A stretch of DNA of 60,000 bases, taken from assembly GCA_903813345.2 (NCBI GenBank), contig CAIIXF020000009.1:2730001-2790000 (forward strand), in the 5' to 3' direction. The position numbers were made by a program, and so were the translations under genes. The stretch comes from Owenia fusiformis (lineage: Eukaryota; Annelida; Polychaeta; Sabellida; Oweniidae). Each line of letters opens with the position of its first letter. Position 1 is the stretch's first letter. Below, in pieces: positions 10,211 to 22,000 of the stretch. The notes beneath the pieces are model-generated. The model saw only the letters and a program-made list of their open reading frames with translations. It was not told the origin of the DNA and did not search any database.

Positions 10211-12189
10211 CCTAACAAACCAAATGTTTGCAAATAAAAATATATATCCACCAAATAATTAAATGTACCCTTTATAAATATTCATTAATTTTTAAGGGTC
10301 TGATTTTAACAATATTAGGAGTCTATTCATACAGTTTACTCCGAAAATCCCCGCATCGTGCTTCACCAAATGGTGAGTAATGTTGACTCTAGAGTAAACA
10401 AATGCTACACCCCTGAGGTAGGCCTATTAAGTGTACCTATTCACAATCCTTTCATCAACATGAACTAGTATTATAGATTTCAATTCCAATGTGTGCTATT
10501 TAAATGTACTTTACATGTTCTTGTTCTGTAAATCCTAAAAATCATGTTCATACAATCACGTATATGTAGCTGGCCACGATTTTATAGAACTTGAGAGAAT
10601 GACAAAACAGACCAGTGAACGTTTTTATATTAAGATGTATCAAAAAACATATCCCAGAACAAAATAAAATACAGTATTGCATTGGTATAATATTATGCAT
10701 GTAAACACACGGCAGCCAGCGAAACCTTATATGACCTTCAGGCTCGAGCTCGCTCGTCGCTTTGATTTCAAATGCGACCCCTCACCGATATTTGATTTGA
10801 TATGTAAATATGAGCTGTGTATACAATTTGTTACTGACAAAAATATTATAGACAAGATCGATAAAAGAAGTCACTGAATTACCCCCTTTACTCAATTCCC
10901 TCCCTACCTGTATAGTGCGTTTATCAGTTATATTCCAGATCACCAGTGAACTTGGTCGGTTACTCGAGACACCGTGACAGTACTTTGCGGTTAACACTTG
11001 GATGCTTTCTGTTTGTCCTGTATGCGGTGATTTGTTGATTCAACACATTTCTGTACTGTCTTTTCATGTCAGCCTGATTGGGCGGCATTTGTGCTTTGGT
11101 TTATTTAAACCGGTTTTAAGCTATATAAATACTTTGTTGAACATGTGATTCAATAAACCCTAAATTGATTTGAGATTTCACAATGCACCTTTGAATGGTT
11201 GACGAATGTTGAAGTATTAAACAATAACGATCACAATGTATGACTAGGAAGAGTGAGTAATGTATGAGCCAGGCCACAGGAAAAGAGGTCTTATCACAGA
11301 TTTGTTCAATATTCTTATTTTTTGTTTATCTTAAAAAGCACAAAGAGACCTTTCAAATGAGCCATGCCTAATGTTTTAACAATTTTCCCATGCATATATA
11401 GACCAACATGTCAGATTTGAATTTAGCACATTTCCCTCTTAATCTTGGGCACAATTTTGGCTCTGTAGAACAATTTTAATTTTTGTGATAAGACCGGTTT
11501 TCCTCTGGGCAAGCTCATATTGTGTTAGGTTCAGAACGATATCACTGTTCGCAGATTTTGCCTACAATAATTGTTTTAGTTATTAAAGTTGTCGCGATTG
11601 ATAATCTCACTGAATTATTTAAAGTTGTAAAGCTTCCTTTTATGTACCCTTTGCACTCGCTCGACTTCGCTTCTCAAAAGACAGCTTCGTTCGTCTTAAG
11701 TATAACTGGCTAGACTCTGCGCGCAGGGTACCCTTTATGAGGTTCTCCGACTAAACTATATTTTTATAATATAATAGAAAAAACACATGCGCCCTTTGGC
11801 ATTTGTGCTTATATGTTCATGATAAAGTAAGAATTCCATGTTTATAGCATCATCTCCTATAAGCAATGCGGAACCAGCAGTATCCGAGGACCAATGGTTT
11901 TGTTAGCAAACATTCACCTGGACCCTGAATTGTACCAACTATTTGGCAAAATGATAGACTTAATTATTCGGTAAACGTTTATATTTGATCGGTCGTGATT
12001 GATACTAAGTATCAACAATTTGTCATTGATAGATCTAGATTTACTACGTTTCAACATACGAACATGAACAAAACGAACATACTAACTGTAAACACATACA
12101 CGCATTACATTGTCCCCAAGGGCTCTACTACTCAAAGTAATGAACTTAGAGGTAGGTTGCTTAATCCATATAGCTCCCTTACTCCATTA
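10211..12189. other. Noncoding stretch, no gene seen
   Basis: The open frames here are short and none shows splice sites or a recognised family. The only recognisable piece is the foldback element at 11645-11730. Upstream promoter elements of the minus-strand VHL-beta gene should lie in its left part, but I cannot point to a convincing TATA box. Confidence 0.5.
11645..11730. repeat. Dispersed ~85-bp element, copy 1
   Basis: It starts TACCCTTTGCACTCGCTCGA and ends CTCTGCGCGCAGGGTA, so the tips are inverted (TACCCT and AGGGTA). Related copies lie at 34913-34996 and 56717-56796. A shared core reads AAAAGAGAGCTTCGTCTTCG with variation. It is probably a small nonautonomous element; I do not recognise the family. 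Confidence 0.65.
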
Positions 12190-12319
12190 ATGCCTTGGTC
12201 ACATTTGACCCGATTTTCACGACAGCGCCCGGCCGATTGAGTATTTTGTTCAAAAGTGAATACAATATTGAGCAAAACACTCAATCGCCGATGGATCGGA
12301 GCAAATGTGACCCAGGCAT
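12190..12319. mobile_element. Foldback element with GCCCGGCCGAT core
   Basis: The ends ATGCCTTGGTCACATTTG and CAAATGTGACCCAGGCAT are inverted copies. The interior is also palindromic (GGCCGATTGAGT against ACTCAATCGCC). Fragments of the same family lie at about 885-966 and 8521-8583. It has no coding capacity. Confidence 0.65.
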
Positions 12320-12403
12320 CACTGAAGGAAAATGATATTTTAGACATACATGTAGAAGCTTGGATTATTTACTGTTAAAATCTATTGTCTAATATATGTC
12401 TCC

Positions 12404-12661
12404 ATGTCAAAGTTAATACTCCAATTCGCGATACTAGTTCAAGTGGTAATTTACATAAATATCTGCCATGATGGATCGCTTTGGAAGGGACAACTTTTCA
12501 TTTGCCCGCCGAACGAGTCGATTAATCTGAAGGAAACGTCCGGAGATTGCAAAGTCAAAGGTCACGATCCGCCAATTTCATTGTTCGATAATTACATCAT
12601 AGCGTATGATGGATTCAAACTGGCTGACGATAACTCGGAACAAAATTTCAACAAATACTGA
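12404..12661 (+). CDS. Possible small secreted protein, or first exon of one
   Basis: This is an 85-codon frame with a hydrophobic N-terminus (MSKLILQFAILVQVVIYIN) that looks like a signal peptide. A Cys-containing, fairly polar remainder follows, with ICPPNES and SGDCKVKGHD. The composition is more protein-like than that of neighbouring frames. I recognise no family, no clear donor site at its end, and no nearby poly(A) signal. It could be a chance frame or an orphan first exon. Confidence 0.25.
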   Translation: MSKLILQFAILVQVVIYINICHDGSLWKGQLFICPPNESINLKETSGDCKVKGHDPPISLFDNYIIAYDGFKLADDNSEQNFNKY

Positions 12662-12798
12662 TGAACCTCGCGTGAATCGTGACACTAAATGACAATTTCT
12701 CAGCTTCCGATCTTCCATCAGCCCTCCGGTATAGTTATATGATTTAATCTATTCAATAATCAGAACGATCGGAGATTCAAAGTAACATTATTATTAGT

Positions 12799-13455
12799 CA
12801 GTCTTTCACCATAGTACTTTCTGGCCATAAATACAGTGGTTTGTATTATAACGATATGTTTTCTTTCAAGTGAAGTACATATAATCGTAAAATATCAATC
12901 CAACTCTCTGAAAAAGTATGGTTTAGGACCCCACCTTGGCACTTTTTTAAAAACATTAGGATTGTTTTTTAAAAAGAGAGTCTTGCTTTTCTCAAATTAA
13001 ACATATGGAACGTTTCTTCTTCTATATATTAACAATATCTGAAAAGGGAATGGATATTAAAATGCGTTAAAGTTAAAAATCAAACATCCCATGTTATTTT
13101 CCCATAGGGAAAACTTGTGCTATCCATTGTTTTCAACATAACTTTGGTCATCGAAAATGTCTATCTTCGAAACTAGAATTCCAATACCATTCTTCTTTTG
13201 AAGAAGTTTTAGACCCCTTGTGGAATAATGTTTCCATCAGTGGCCAATTAAAATCAGAAAAAGAAGATCCTCTTTTAGTAAATAGGTTCTCAATTTTGAA
13301 AAAATAGTTGACACGGGGTCCCTATTCATAATTTTTCGAATTGTCCGATTGATATTTTTATTATCAAGGGTACTTCACTTGAAAGAGAAATATTGTTTTA
13401 TAAAAAACATAGTACTTATGACCAGAAAGTACTCATGGTGAAAGATATAACTGTC
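12799..13455. mobile_element. ~650-bp terminal-inverted-repeat element
   Basis: The left end (GTCTTTCACCATAGTACTTT) and right end (AAGTACTCATGGTGAAAGAT) are diverged inverted copies. The similarity continues inward: TCAAGTGAAGTAC faces GTACTTCACTTGA, and the GGACCCCACC region faces GGGGTCC. The interior has no coding capacity. It is probably a MITE or foldback element. Confidence 0.65.
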
Positions 13456-15648
13456 TAAAATCACTTGCCATACTGCACATGGACACACATGCATCTAACG
13501 CACACAAAACGAACGGCTATACCCGCACACTTTAAACAAACGCCATATGTATATTATTGCTCCATGTATATCATATATCCATCGATATCCAAGTTGAATT
13601 TGTCAGCAGTATCCTCATATATTGTTGTACCTCTTTAATAGCAACGTTTTTTTTAGCAAGAGATGTTTTCCTTCGTTTGACTAACACTTTTTAAGGTACG
13701 TAGCTTTTCATGACACATGAGTATACGACCTACACCATTAGAATAAACACTATTGTTGTTCAATTTAGTTTCACCTAAGTATCATTTGTTTTGGATAATA
13801 TGACTAGCGCACCGCTCATGCACTCTATTGAATGAACAGAAAATAGTACTACACTGCTTGTTTTAGTAATGATCAATTTGAGATAATTTTCTGATGTATT
13901 AATTTGTGCATTGCCAGGGGCATTGTATATGTAAACCACCTATTACATTTTGACCAAATTTTATTTGGGTTAGGCGGAATGTACAAACTTGGAAATACAT
14001 TGTACAATATGTATCAATATCCATTAAACTCCACTATTTTAAGGGTAAAGCATGTCCAGAACTCGTTTAAATATTATGTTGACATTTACTTTTATCACAA
14101 GTAAGGGACCAGTGCAAAAGTTCAATGTAGGAGAGTTTACTAACACCCCCTTCCACTGTTATCTTAATATGGGAAATGGTGATCCTCGTGGCATTTTCAA
14201 AAGTATATCCGAATGCCCTTGAGTTCATCATATTTTTTATTTTATTAATTGTGTGTAATCATTTTTATTGATTTCCAAATTCAAGTTGGTATCCCCCGGA
14301 TAACTGGCCGAAATGACCATGACGAAAATTACCGGGAATTCAATAATCGATGTCGACAGAGCTTAACTATTTGGGACAATGACACCCTCCCCCTAATTTA
14401 CGACATCGATATTTTGCACTGGTCCCTAACACGCATCTAAGGTCGGAAACGCTTTTAGATATTATCGAAATAAGAGACGTAAATAAATGAATAATATATA
14501 CATGGAGTACCCCACGTAAAATTGTGTAGTATCTTTGGTAATAGCAGGGGCTTTCAACTTCTAATTAGAAGCCCATATATGGTAATAGCTAATCCACATA
14601 ATATTCAATTTTTGGCAAGTCACCATTTTGATTTAAAACATTCACTGTATACAGGGCATGCTTTGGTTATATCTATAAAAACATCATTCTTTGTATAAAA
14701 TAGTATCACTTCATATCAATCCTTTAAACATAAACAGTTGAATCAAGTACCGATATCTTAACAAGGACATCTCCAATAAAAACCGTTAAATCCCAGGCTC
14801 GGTTCATCAAGCGGACAACGGTTAGCTTGATGGGAATTCGAATGCTCTATACTGAACAAATATTTCACTCTATTGAGGTGAATACCTGTACATCTTTCAC
14901 AAGTGATATTCCACGAAGCCCGAAGGGCAAGTGGAATATCACCTTGTGAAAGTGCTACAGGTATTCACCGAAAATAGAGTGAAATATTTGTTTTATTATA
15001 TCACTGTCTAGCTAAACATCCCTAATATTATAAAGTCATAGGTTAACATTGAAATACATATATTCTACTCGGTGCGTCTGCCATTTTAACTTACACTGAA
15101 CTAAATTATTTAAACTGAACGAAAACAAATTCTTTGAAAATTCCCGGGAGCGTGGGATTGAATATCGCCAGATATCCCACGACATGTGACCCGGTTTTGA
15201 CCAATCATACTGTCGCTAGCTAGATAGTGAAATAATAATAGGCAATATTAGTGACGTCATCGATACAATACAGTGTTTTAATATATAAATATAATGACTA
15301 ACAAAAATATTAACAATAAAGGGTTAAAACAAAACAATATATATTTTATGTTATATATATGTTTTATTACACATCATGTGGCACTGACTGTAAAAATAGT
15401 ACATACATAGGTACATTATTATTTACACATAAAAATAGCATGGCCATACAGTATTCTTTGCCGCCATCCTGAGCCATAGACTCTAAAAAGTGATTTGTGT
15501 TGATTACTGTAAGTAATTAAGCATTTTATAATCCAAGACATCTGTTTATAAACGATTTTTGTTTTACATTGCCAAGCTACGAACAATATTTCTAATTTCA
15601 AAACATTCAATAAATCACACCATCTTACGTATAGTTTCGTTTTTGAAC
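13456..15648. other. Noncoding stretch with one hairpin element
   Basis: There are no convincing exons. The two short plus-strand frames at 13904-14104 and 14249-14440 have no family match or splice context. The palindrome at 14856-14990 is the only clear structure. Confidence 0.5.
14856..14990. repeat. 135-bp hairpin-forming palindrome
   Basis: The ends CAAATATTTCACTCTAT and ATAGAGTGAAATATTTG are inverted. The arms continue through GGTGAATACCTGTA/TACAGGTATTCACC and TTTCACAAGTGATATTCCAC to a GC-rich centre, CGAAGCCCGAAGGGC. The centre resembles those of the CCCGAGGG palindromes at 47.6-48.9 and 54.5 kb, so it may be a distant member of that class. Confidence 0.7.
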
Positions 15649-15822
15649 CAGGTCTAAAAGGGTAGGAGGTCCTGGCTATCAATTTAATTATGGTCCTACT
15701 CTCCATTGATTTATATGATGACTTCTTTCCCTTATCATCTTATACACAATCATGGCCAGTAAGGGCCTTTAAAAAGGGGGACCTTAATCCCCGGGGGACC
15801 ATAATTTATTTTACACCTGTGG
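15649..15822. mobile_element. MITE with CCGGTGTAAAA-type ends, copy A
   Basis: The left end AGGTCTAAAAGGGTAGGAGG and right end TTATTTTACACCTG match the terminal sequences of copies at 41558-41703, 50004-50158 (inverted) and 50196-50348. Internal landmarks are TATGGTCCTACTCTCCATTG and GGCCAGTAAGGG. The ends here are diverged from the CCGGTGTAAAA consensus. It lies just downstream of the MSP130-like gene. Confidence 0.75.
15805..15810 (-). promoter_or_regulatory. Candidate poly(A) signal for the MSP130-like gene
   Basis: AATAAA on the minus strand, about 190 bases beyond the stop codon at 16003-16005. It lies inside MITE copy A. No nearer canonical signal was noticed. Confidence 0.3.
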
Positions 15823-16002
15823 TCATCTAAAACAATTATAAACTAAATACCTTAAATAGCTTAAATGTGAAGTGTCAGTTTTGAAACTAAGCTGTGCCAG
15901 ACAGTTCAAGACTTGGAGATCAGAAAAGTACTGAATGTTGTGGTGTTAGAATTAATATTATTAATTGCATCTATAGATGTCCTACAACAAGAGATAGCAG
16001 TT

Positions 16003-19000
16003 TTAAAAGTAAACACATCTTAATGTTAGAAGTGTTGTGAAGAAGAAGAGTACGACACCTGCTGTTATCGTTTGTGCTGATGAGGTCGTTGGGGTGGTAG
16101 TTGCATCAGGAGATTGTGAGATTGTTGTAGATATAATCTTTGAATTTTGAGTAGTTGTGACAAAAATGTACTTGTTGGTAACTGTTGCTTTTGCAACAGT
16201 TACGCCGACTGTTGTTTGCTTGGGAACTTCGCTAGGCAGTGCTGGTGAAACCGTCGTCTGTCCAAGAGCTTCACTCGGCGGTGTTGTTGAAGCAGTCTTC
16301 TGTCCAGGAGCTTCACTTGGCGGTGATGTTGAAGCAGTCGACTGTCCAGGAGCTTCACTTGGCGGTGATGTTGAAGCAGTCGACTGTCCAGGAGCTTCAC
16401 TTGGCGGTGATGTTGAAGTAGTCGACTGTCCAGGAGCTTCACTTGGCGGTGATGTTGAAGCAGTCGACTGTCCAGGAGCTTCACTTGGCGGTGATGTTGA
16501 AGCAGTCGACTGTCCAGGAGCTTCACTTGGTGGTGATGTTGAAGCAGTCGACTGTCCAGGAGCTTCACTTGGCGGTGATGTTGAAGCAGTCGACTGTCCA
16601 GGAGCTTCACCCGGCAATGTTGTTGAAGCAGTCGTCTGTTCAGGAGTGTTGGTAGATGGAGCCGTTGGTGTCGACTTAGTGGACGTTTCAGGTGGAACAA
16701 ATGGGGGTCCTTGAGTGACTGTTTTGCAAATCCTTTCAGATGGAACGGGAAGACCATTAACAGAGTATAAAGACACTGTCCCGCTTACTGCCCCAGTGAC
16801 CAGCAACAGGGGTTCGCAGTTCGGACTCTCGTCGTATGGTATAAAACTGTAAGATAAAATACCCGCTTTCATGAAACTTAGACTAATTTATAATGGACTA
16901 TCAAAAACCAGCAAAACAAAACAAGATGCAAACCAAAGTTATACAATCCCAAATTGGTAAATAGAAATCAATAAATTGATAATTCGAAAATGAATTAATG
17001 TTACCGATCAATAACATTGTGTGTTTTTGAACGTCGAATCCCTTTCTAAATATTTATAAATGGATCCAAGATTTTACTTTGAGCAATAACACATTTCAGT
17101 GGATCATGCTCCAAAGCCGGACAAATTCTCAATTGCAAAGTAGTTTAATTTACCGAATGCAACCTGAATAAACTTACAAAAGTCCTTCTGGATCAATATC
17201 TCCTACACCATCGCCCACATCTCTTCCTGCTCTGTTTTCGTATAATGAAGTCCACGAGTTGTCTAGATTCCCTGCTCTATTGATACTCTCAAACACGGGC
17301 ACGTGTGATGATTTGGACATTTTGTACACCATGATAGTTGACGTCCGCTCATTCCCGACAAATATATAACGCTCGTCGCCGACGTCTGCAATTTCCAGAG
17401 ATTCAGGTTCCGCACCCTAATATATCAGTACAAAGAAATATTAAACATTACATTCTAGTGCATACCTTTCAATGATAATATTGTCTGTTAGGCATATTTC
17501 AATTTACATGTCTATCTGAGTTTGGGCTGACACCTGAATTTAGCAGGGCTGTACTGTCATCGCATATCCACTTTACATATATAACAAAAAATCATGAGTT
17601 CGGTGTATTTGATGATGAATTCCGCTCCTGGGTGCATTGGACTTTTGCTTCTTTTATTTTAGGATATTTGTACAAATGCAAATTCTATCAGATTTTGAAT
17701 TAAGAGTCAATGTTTGAAAGGATATCTTACTTTCATCGCAGATCGCGTGTCTTTGTCCTCTTTGGGAGTGTGTGCAAGATCAGCCATGTGACCATTAAAT
17801 ATAGACAAATATTTGTTGTAGTGTTCAGTTGCAGTTTGATTCCCGCTTTCATATACCAAAGATATATCATCTGCCCGCCATATCGCAATACTTCTTCCAC
17901 CAAAGGCATAGAATCGTTCATAAACCTGCTGACCGTCTTCAGTAACGACCCCTTCCAATTTGGAGAACTCCATGCCTCCTGTTTTAAACAATTAAATTAT
18001 GCGTTTACAGTATTTCCATTGTCAATCCTTTTTTATTTTCAAAAATTGAAGTATACTGGTAAGTCCGTTACAATATAATCTTGTAAACATATAGGTCGAT
18101 GGTGATTAACATTGGAATTATGATCGACCTTTAAAAGAGTAATTTAAGTTAACTAAGTCTTTTTTAAATGGTTTAAATGGGAATTTAGTCCGAACTTTTA
18201 TAAAAAATCCTGCAAAAATTTACTTACCGAGTTTGCTGTAAGTGTTTAAACTACTCGATAAAGCACCAGAGACACTTTTACTGACGATGTTTTCTGAAAA
18301 AAACAATGTGTATAATAGACGAAGAATTAATTTAATACTTAAACTTTTTCCTTAAGATCATTAAATACATGCTCTTTGAATTATGTATACCAATATACAA
18401 CAATAATAGCGATTAAATATCAATACAATTATTATTCGTACATCATTTATTAAACTACATGAATATATTTACACATATTTCTCTAAAATATATTTTGACT
18501 CTTACCTGCTGATAATGTTTTCCCAGTAATTATTTCAGTCCAGGTGAGGCCGACCTTATTGACTCTGTAGTGTTTAGCAGCGCCTTCGTTCGCTGTAGCG
18601 ATATACCCCACTCCGTTAGCCTCGAAATATTTCATACCATCAGGCTGGTAGAAACTTTGAATATCATACTGTTGCATAAATCCACCTATGAAAGATAAAA
18701 TCACGTAGTTTAAAATGTAATGCAAAGTACGCTATGTAAAAGTGCATTGTTTACGCAGTACCGTATAGGTGGACAATATGCGAAACGTAAAACCACGATA
18801 TCGTCTCGTTTCGCACAACAAATAGCTGAAATAGATGTATCTTAGTCCAGAATATTCATAGGGACCGCATTTCGATTTAATACTCTGCATAATGATTGAA
18901 TTCGGAACTAAATCTTTGTTTTTTTGTTATTTGAATGATTGTATATTGCATTAACTTACCGTCAGTGTTTGACGCATCTATCCAGTTGTTCTTCCAAGAC

Positions 19001-22000
19001 TTTGTACCAAGTGGATATAAGTCTATTATACTTTTTGTTGTCAAATCAACTATAGCTATGGCATTGTTTTCCTGAAAAAGTTCAACATATATGACGTGAG
19101 ACAGCATACCTTGTTTAAAAGTCGTACAATGAGCACTAATTTCCTAATTACCCAATTTATAGAAAAATCCATTAACTATTTCATTTTCAGTGATGATACT
19201 TTTTTGGATGCTTTCACACGGTACTAAGTTCGACCGTTTATTTGAAGTTTTGACCTACCAGATGTTTGAAAATCAAGGATAGCTAGTCTCACACTGCATA
19301 GTTGTTGTTCTTCAAACCTGTTCCAAAGCATAACAAAAAATGCCCTTTTCATGGTACATTATTTTATTAAACAGAGTTCCTACTTCCAACGGCATTTTGG
19401 TCCCCAGCTTTCTAACAGCTGCGAAACGAGGAACTCTTTACAATAAATTAATGCACAGACAGAAATGCACTTTTGTATTGCTTTGAATGGAACAAGTTTG
19501 AAGGAAAACGGTGCAGTATAAGACTCACAATCCTTGATTTTCAAACATCTGGTAGGTCAAAAATTCAAATTAACGGTCGACGTTAGTACCGCTTGGCTTT
19601 ATAGGGGTTGGACGCCGTGATAGTATAGTCAATAACATGTTCATAGTTGCGAAGCAGTGCTGCATGGATGCCCCTTTAGTTTACCATCTCATTGCGACCA
19701 CCCCTAAGCTTCTATTAATGCATGCGTGGTGTCTCATTATGGGTTCCATAATGGGGAGGGGGAGGCAGAAGAGGCTTACGGATCCATCCGGTTTTGCACC
19801 ATCCATGCATATTGTTTTCAGAAGCTGCAGTGTGAGTTAGGAATGAATTGGGGTAACAGCGAACCAGTGTTTAATTCAACATAGTCAACAACTTCACACG
19901 TTTGAAAATCACATCAATAAACATTTGATAAATAACCCTTACATAATATCATCCATGTAAGATGTTGAGTTTTATTACAGTCTACGCGTATTTGATGTAT
20001 GGAGCCTTACGTACATAGAGGATGAATTTTTGAGAAAAACTTGTATTATTTGAACTTGTAACGCAACAACTACTATATACACACAACTAACAGGAACCAA
20101 AATTGAAAAGCTAAGCTTTACCTGTAAGCTTATATATGCCCTAGTTTCAGCCGTATTAATTGTAACAGACTTTGGTTCTAAATCTTGCGAGAATGTACTG
20201 ACTAATGGTGTCTGGTCTAATCCTCTATATAAGTACCTAACGCCCTTCTCCATGTACTCATTTGTCCTGAAAAAAATCATAGTCATATATATTAAATAGA
20301 ACAATAATTTTATTTACTTTTTAGTTAAGTAGTATTTACTTCAATTTGCTGTATAATAAGCATTAATGGGACGGATTCGCTGTCGTTGTAAAGATGGCAG
20401 TATAGGTTAACATATAGACAAAAAGACGTATGTTACAAAGTTCAAAGGACTTCAAAGATCGAGAAAAAATTATAAACATCTTTCAGGACATGAATATACG
20501 TAGCAAGGATGTGCACGTTTTTATAATGCTGTATTATTTTATATTTTGCACACTGCCATGCATGCAGCCAATAGAAACTATGCGTGTGCGTGATCAATCG
20601 CTGTTCTAGGTGTAGCGAGTTATTACATATCACCCTATTAGAATAAAAAATGTCCCAACTCACGAAATGAGATATCAATTTTTGAAAGTTTAGGCATCTG
20701 TAACTTCGAAACTATATATCTGTCATTTGTGAAATTTTACATTATTTGTATCAAAAATGTGTGTATATACACTGAAGAATCCATGAATTTTGAGATTTTC
20801 TAAGCCCATTTTTGAGCATATTGAAAATGGAGATATCAATTCAATTTCGAGTTTTTCGTAATATCGAAAGATTAAAGCTGAGCTATGTACATTTTTGCTA
20901 TGTATTTCCAATGGACACAACTTTCTCTATTTGTATTTTCAAAAATAAATCAAAATCTCAGTTTAAAATTGTAAATTGATAATTCTTACATTCGTCACAT
21001 GGTGTAATTCAAACAATTTGATTGGTTAAAGTGATACATAGAGCAAAGTTAAATTGTATTTGTTAATATCCTATGGACAATTTGACACTGAAAAGCAGGC
21101 TATTGAGAGGAGATAAAGGTAAGGGAATATCATAGTGAGAAAGGGTTTAAATTGTGGAAATCTGTGAAAATCTCAATTTTTTCAAAAATGGCACTTGGGA
21201 CATTTTTATTCTCATACGACGATATATTTTGCTTCGTAAAGGCAGCTGGACTTCGAATTGGTATCTCACGTCTCAGCATTTGATGATTAGTAATTTCTTA
21301 TAACTGCTTTCCTACTATTTAGATAGCAGTATATGTTGTTGTTTGAAAATACACGTTTATAAGCAATGCAGAATTGAATAGCATAATTGAAGGTCACCAT
21401 GCTGTGCAAATATAGCTAAAGGATATAATTAGCAAAGACTTTAATTTACTTGTTGGTCGTGACGATGTCGACATAAAGATACGACTACCTGATTAAGTGT
21501 AGGTAGAAAATGCTCACATTACATATACAGTTATAAACCTCACTTAATAAATAGACTCAAATGACCTCGATTTCTTTAAGTTGGGAAAACCTCGTCTAAG
21601 AAATATAATGTATTGGTTCCAAAAACGTGCGTTAAACGTTTACATCTACCTCGAATCTACTTTGCTAATCCATATAAACTTCAACATATTGATTTGCCCA
21701 GTCATATTTTCAGTACCATCCATAAAGGTCTCATTACAATATTTATCCTCGAGATTTATATCATATGTTTAAGGTCTTATGGCGACAATACATGTACATA
21801 CCTTGCATTATACTGCTGAAAGTCTAAAGTGGTAACTTCGCTAACTGTGAAGTCCTCGCTGGTGAACATAACGATAGATATACTGCCCTCTGCGTCATAG
21901 TAGTTCCCATTGCCCGCCTTTGATAATCTTCCCTCATTAGCCACGACGAGGGTTTTACAATCTTTTGTAAACTGCATTTGTGCTGGATATGATCCGACTA

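Noticed and set aside
16157-16757. Long overlapping frames on both strands across the 42-bp repeats
   Set aside because: They are shadows of the minisatellite. Only the minus-strand frame joined to the preceding MSP130 exon gives a sensible stalk and GPI signal.
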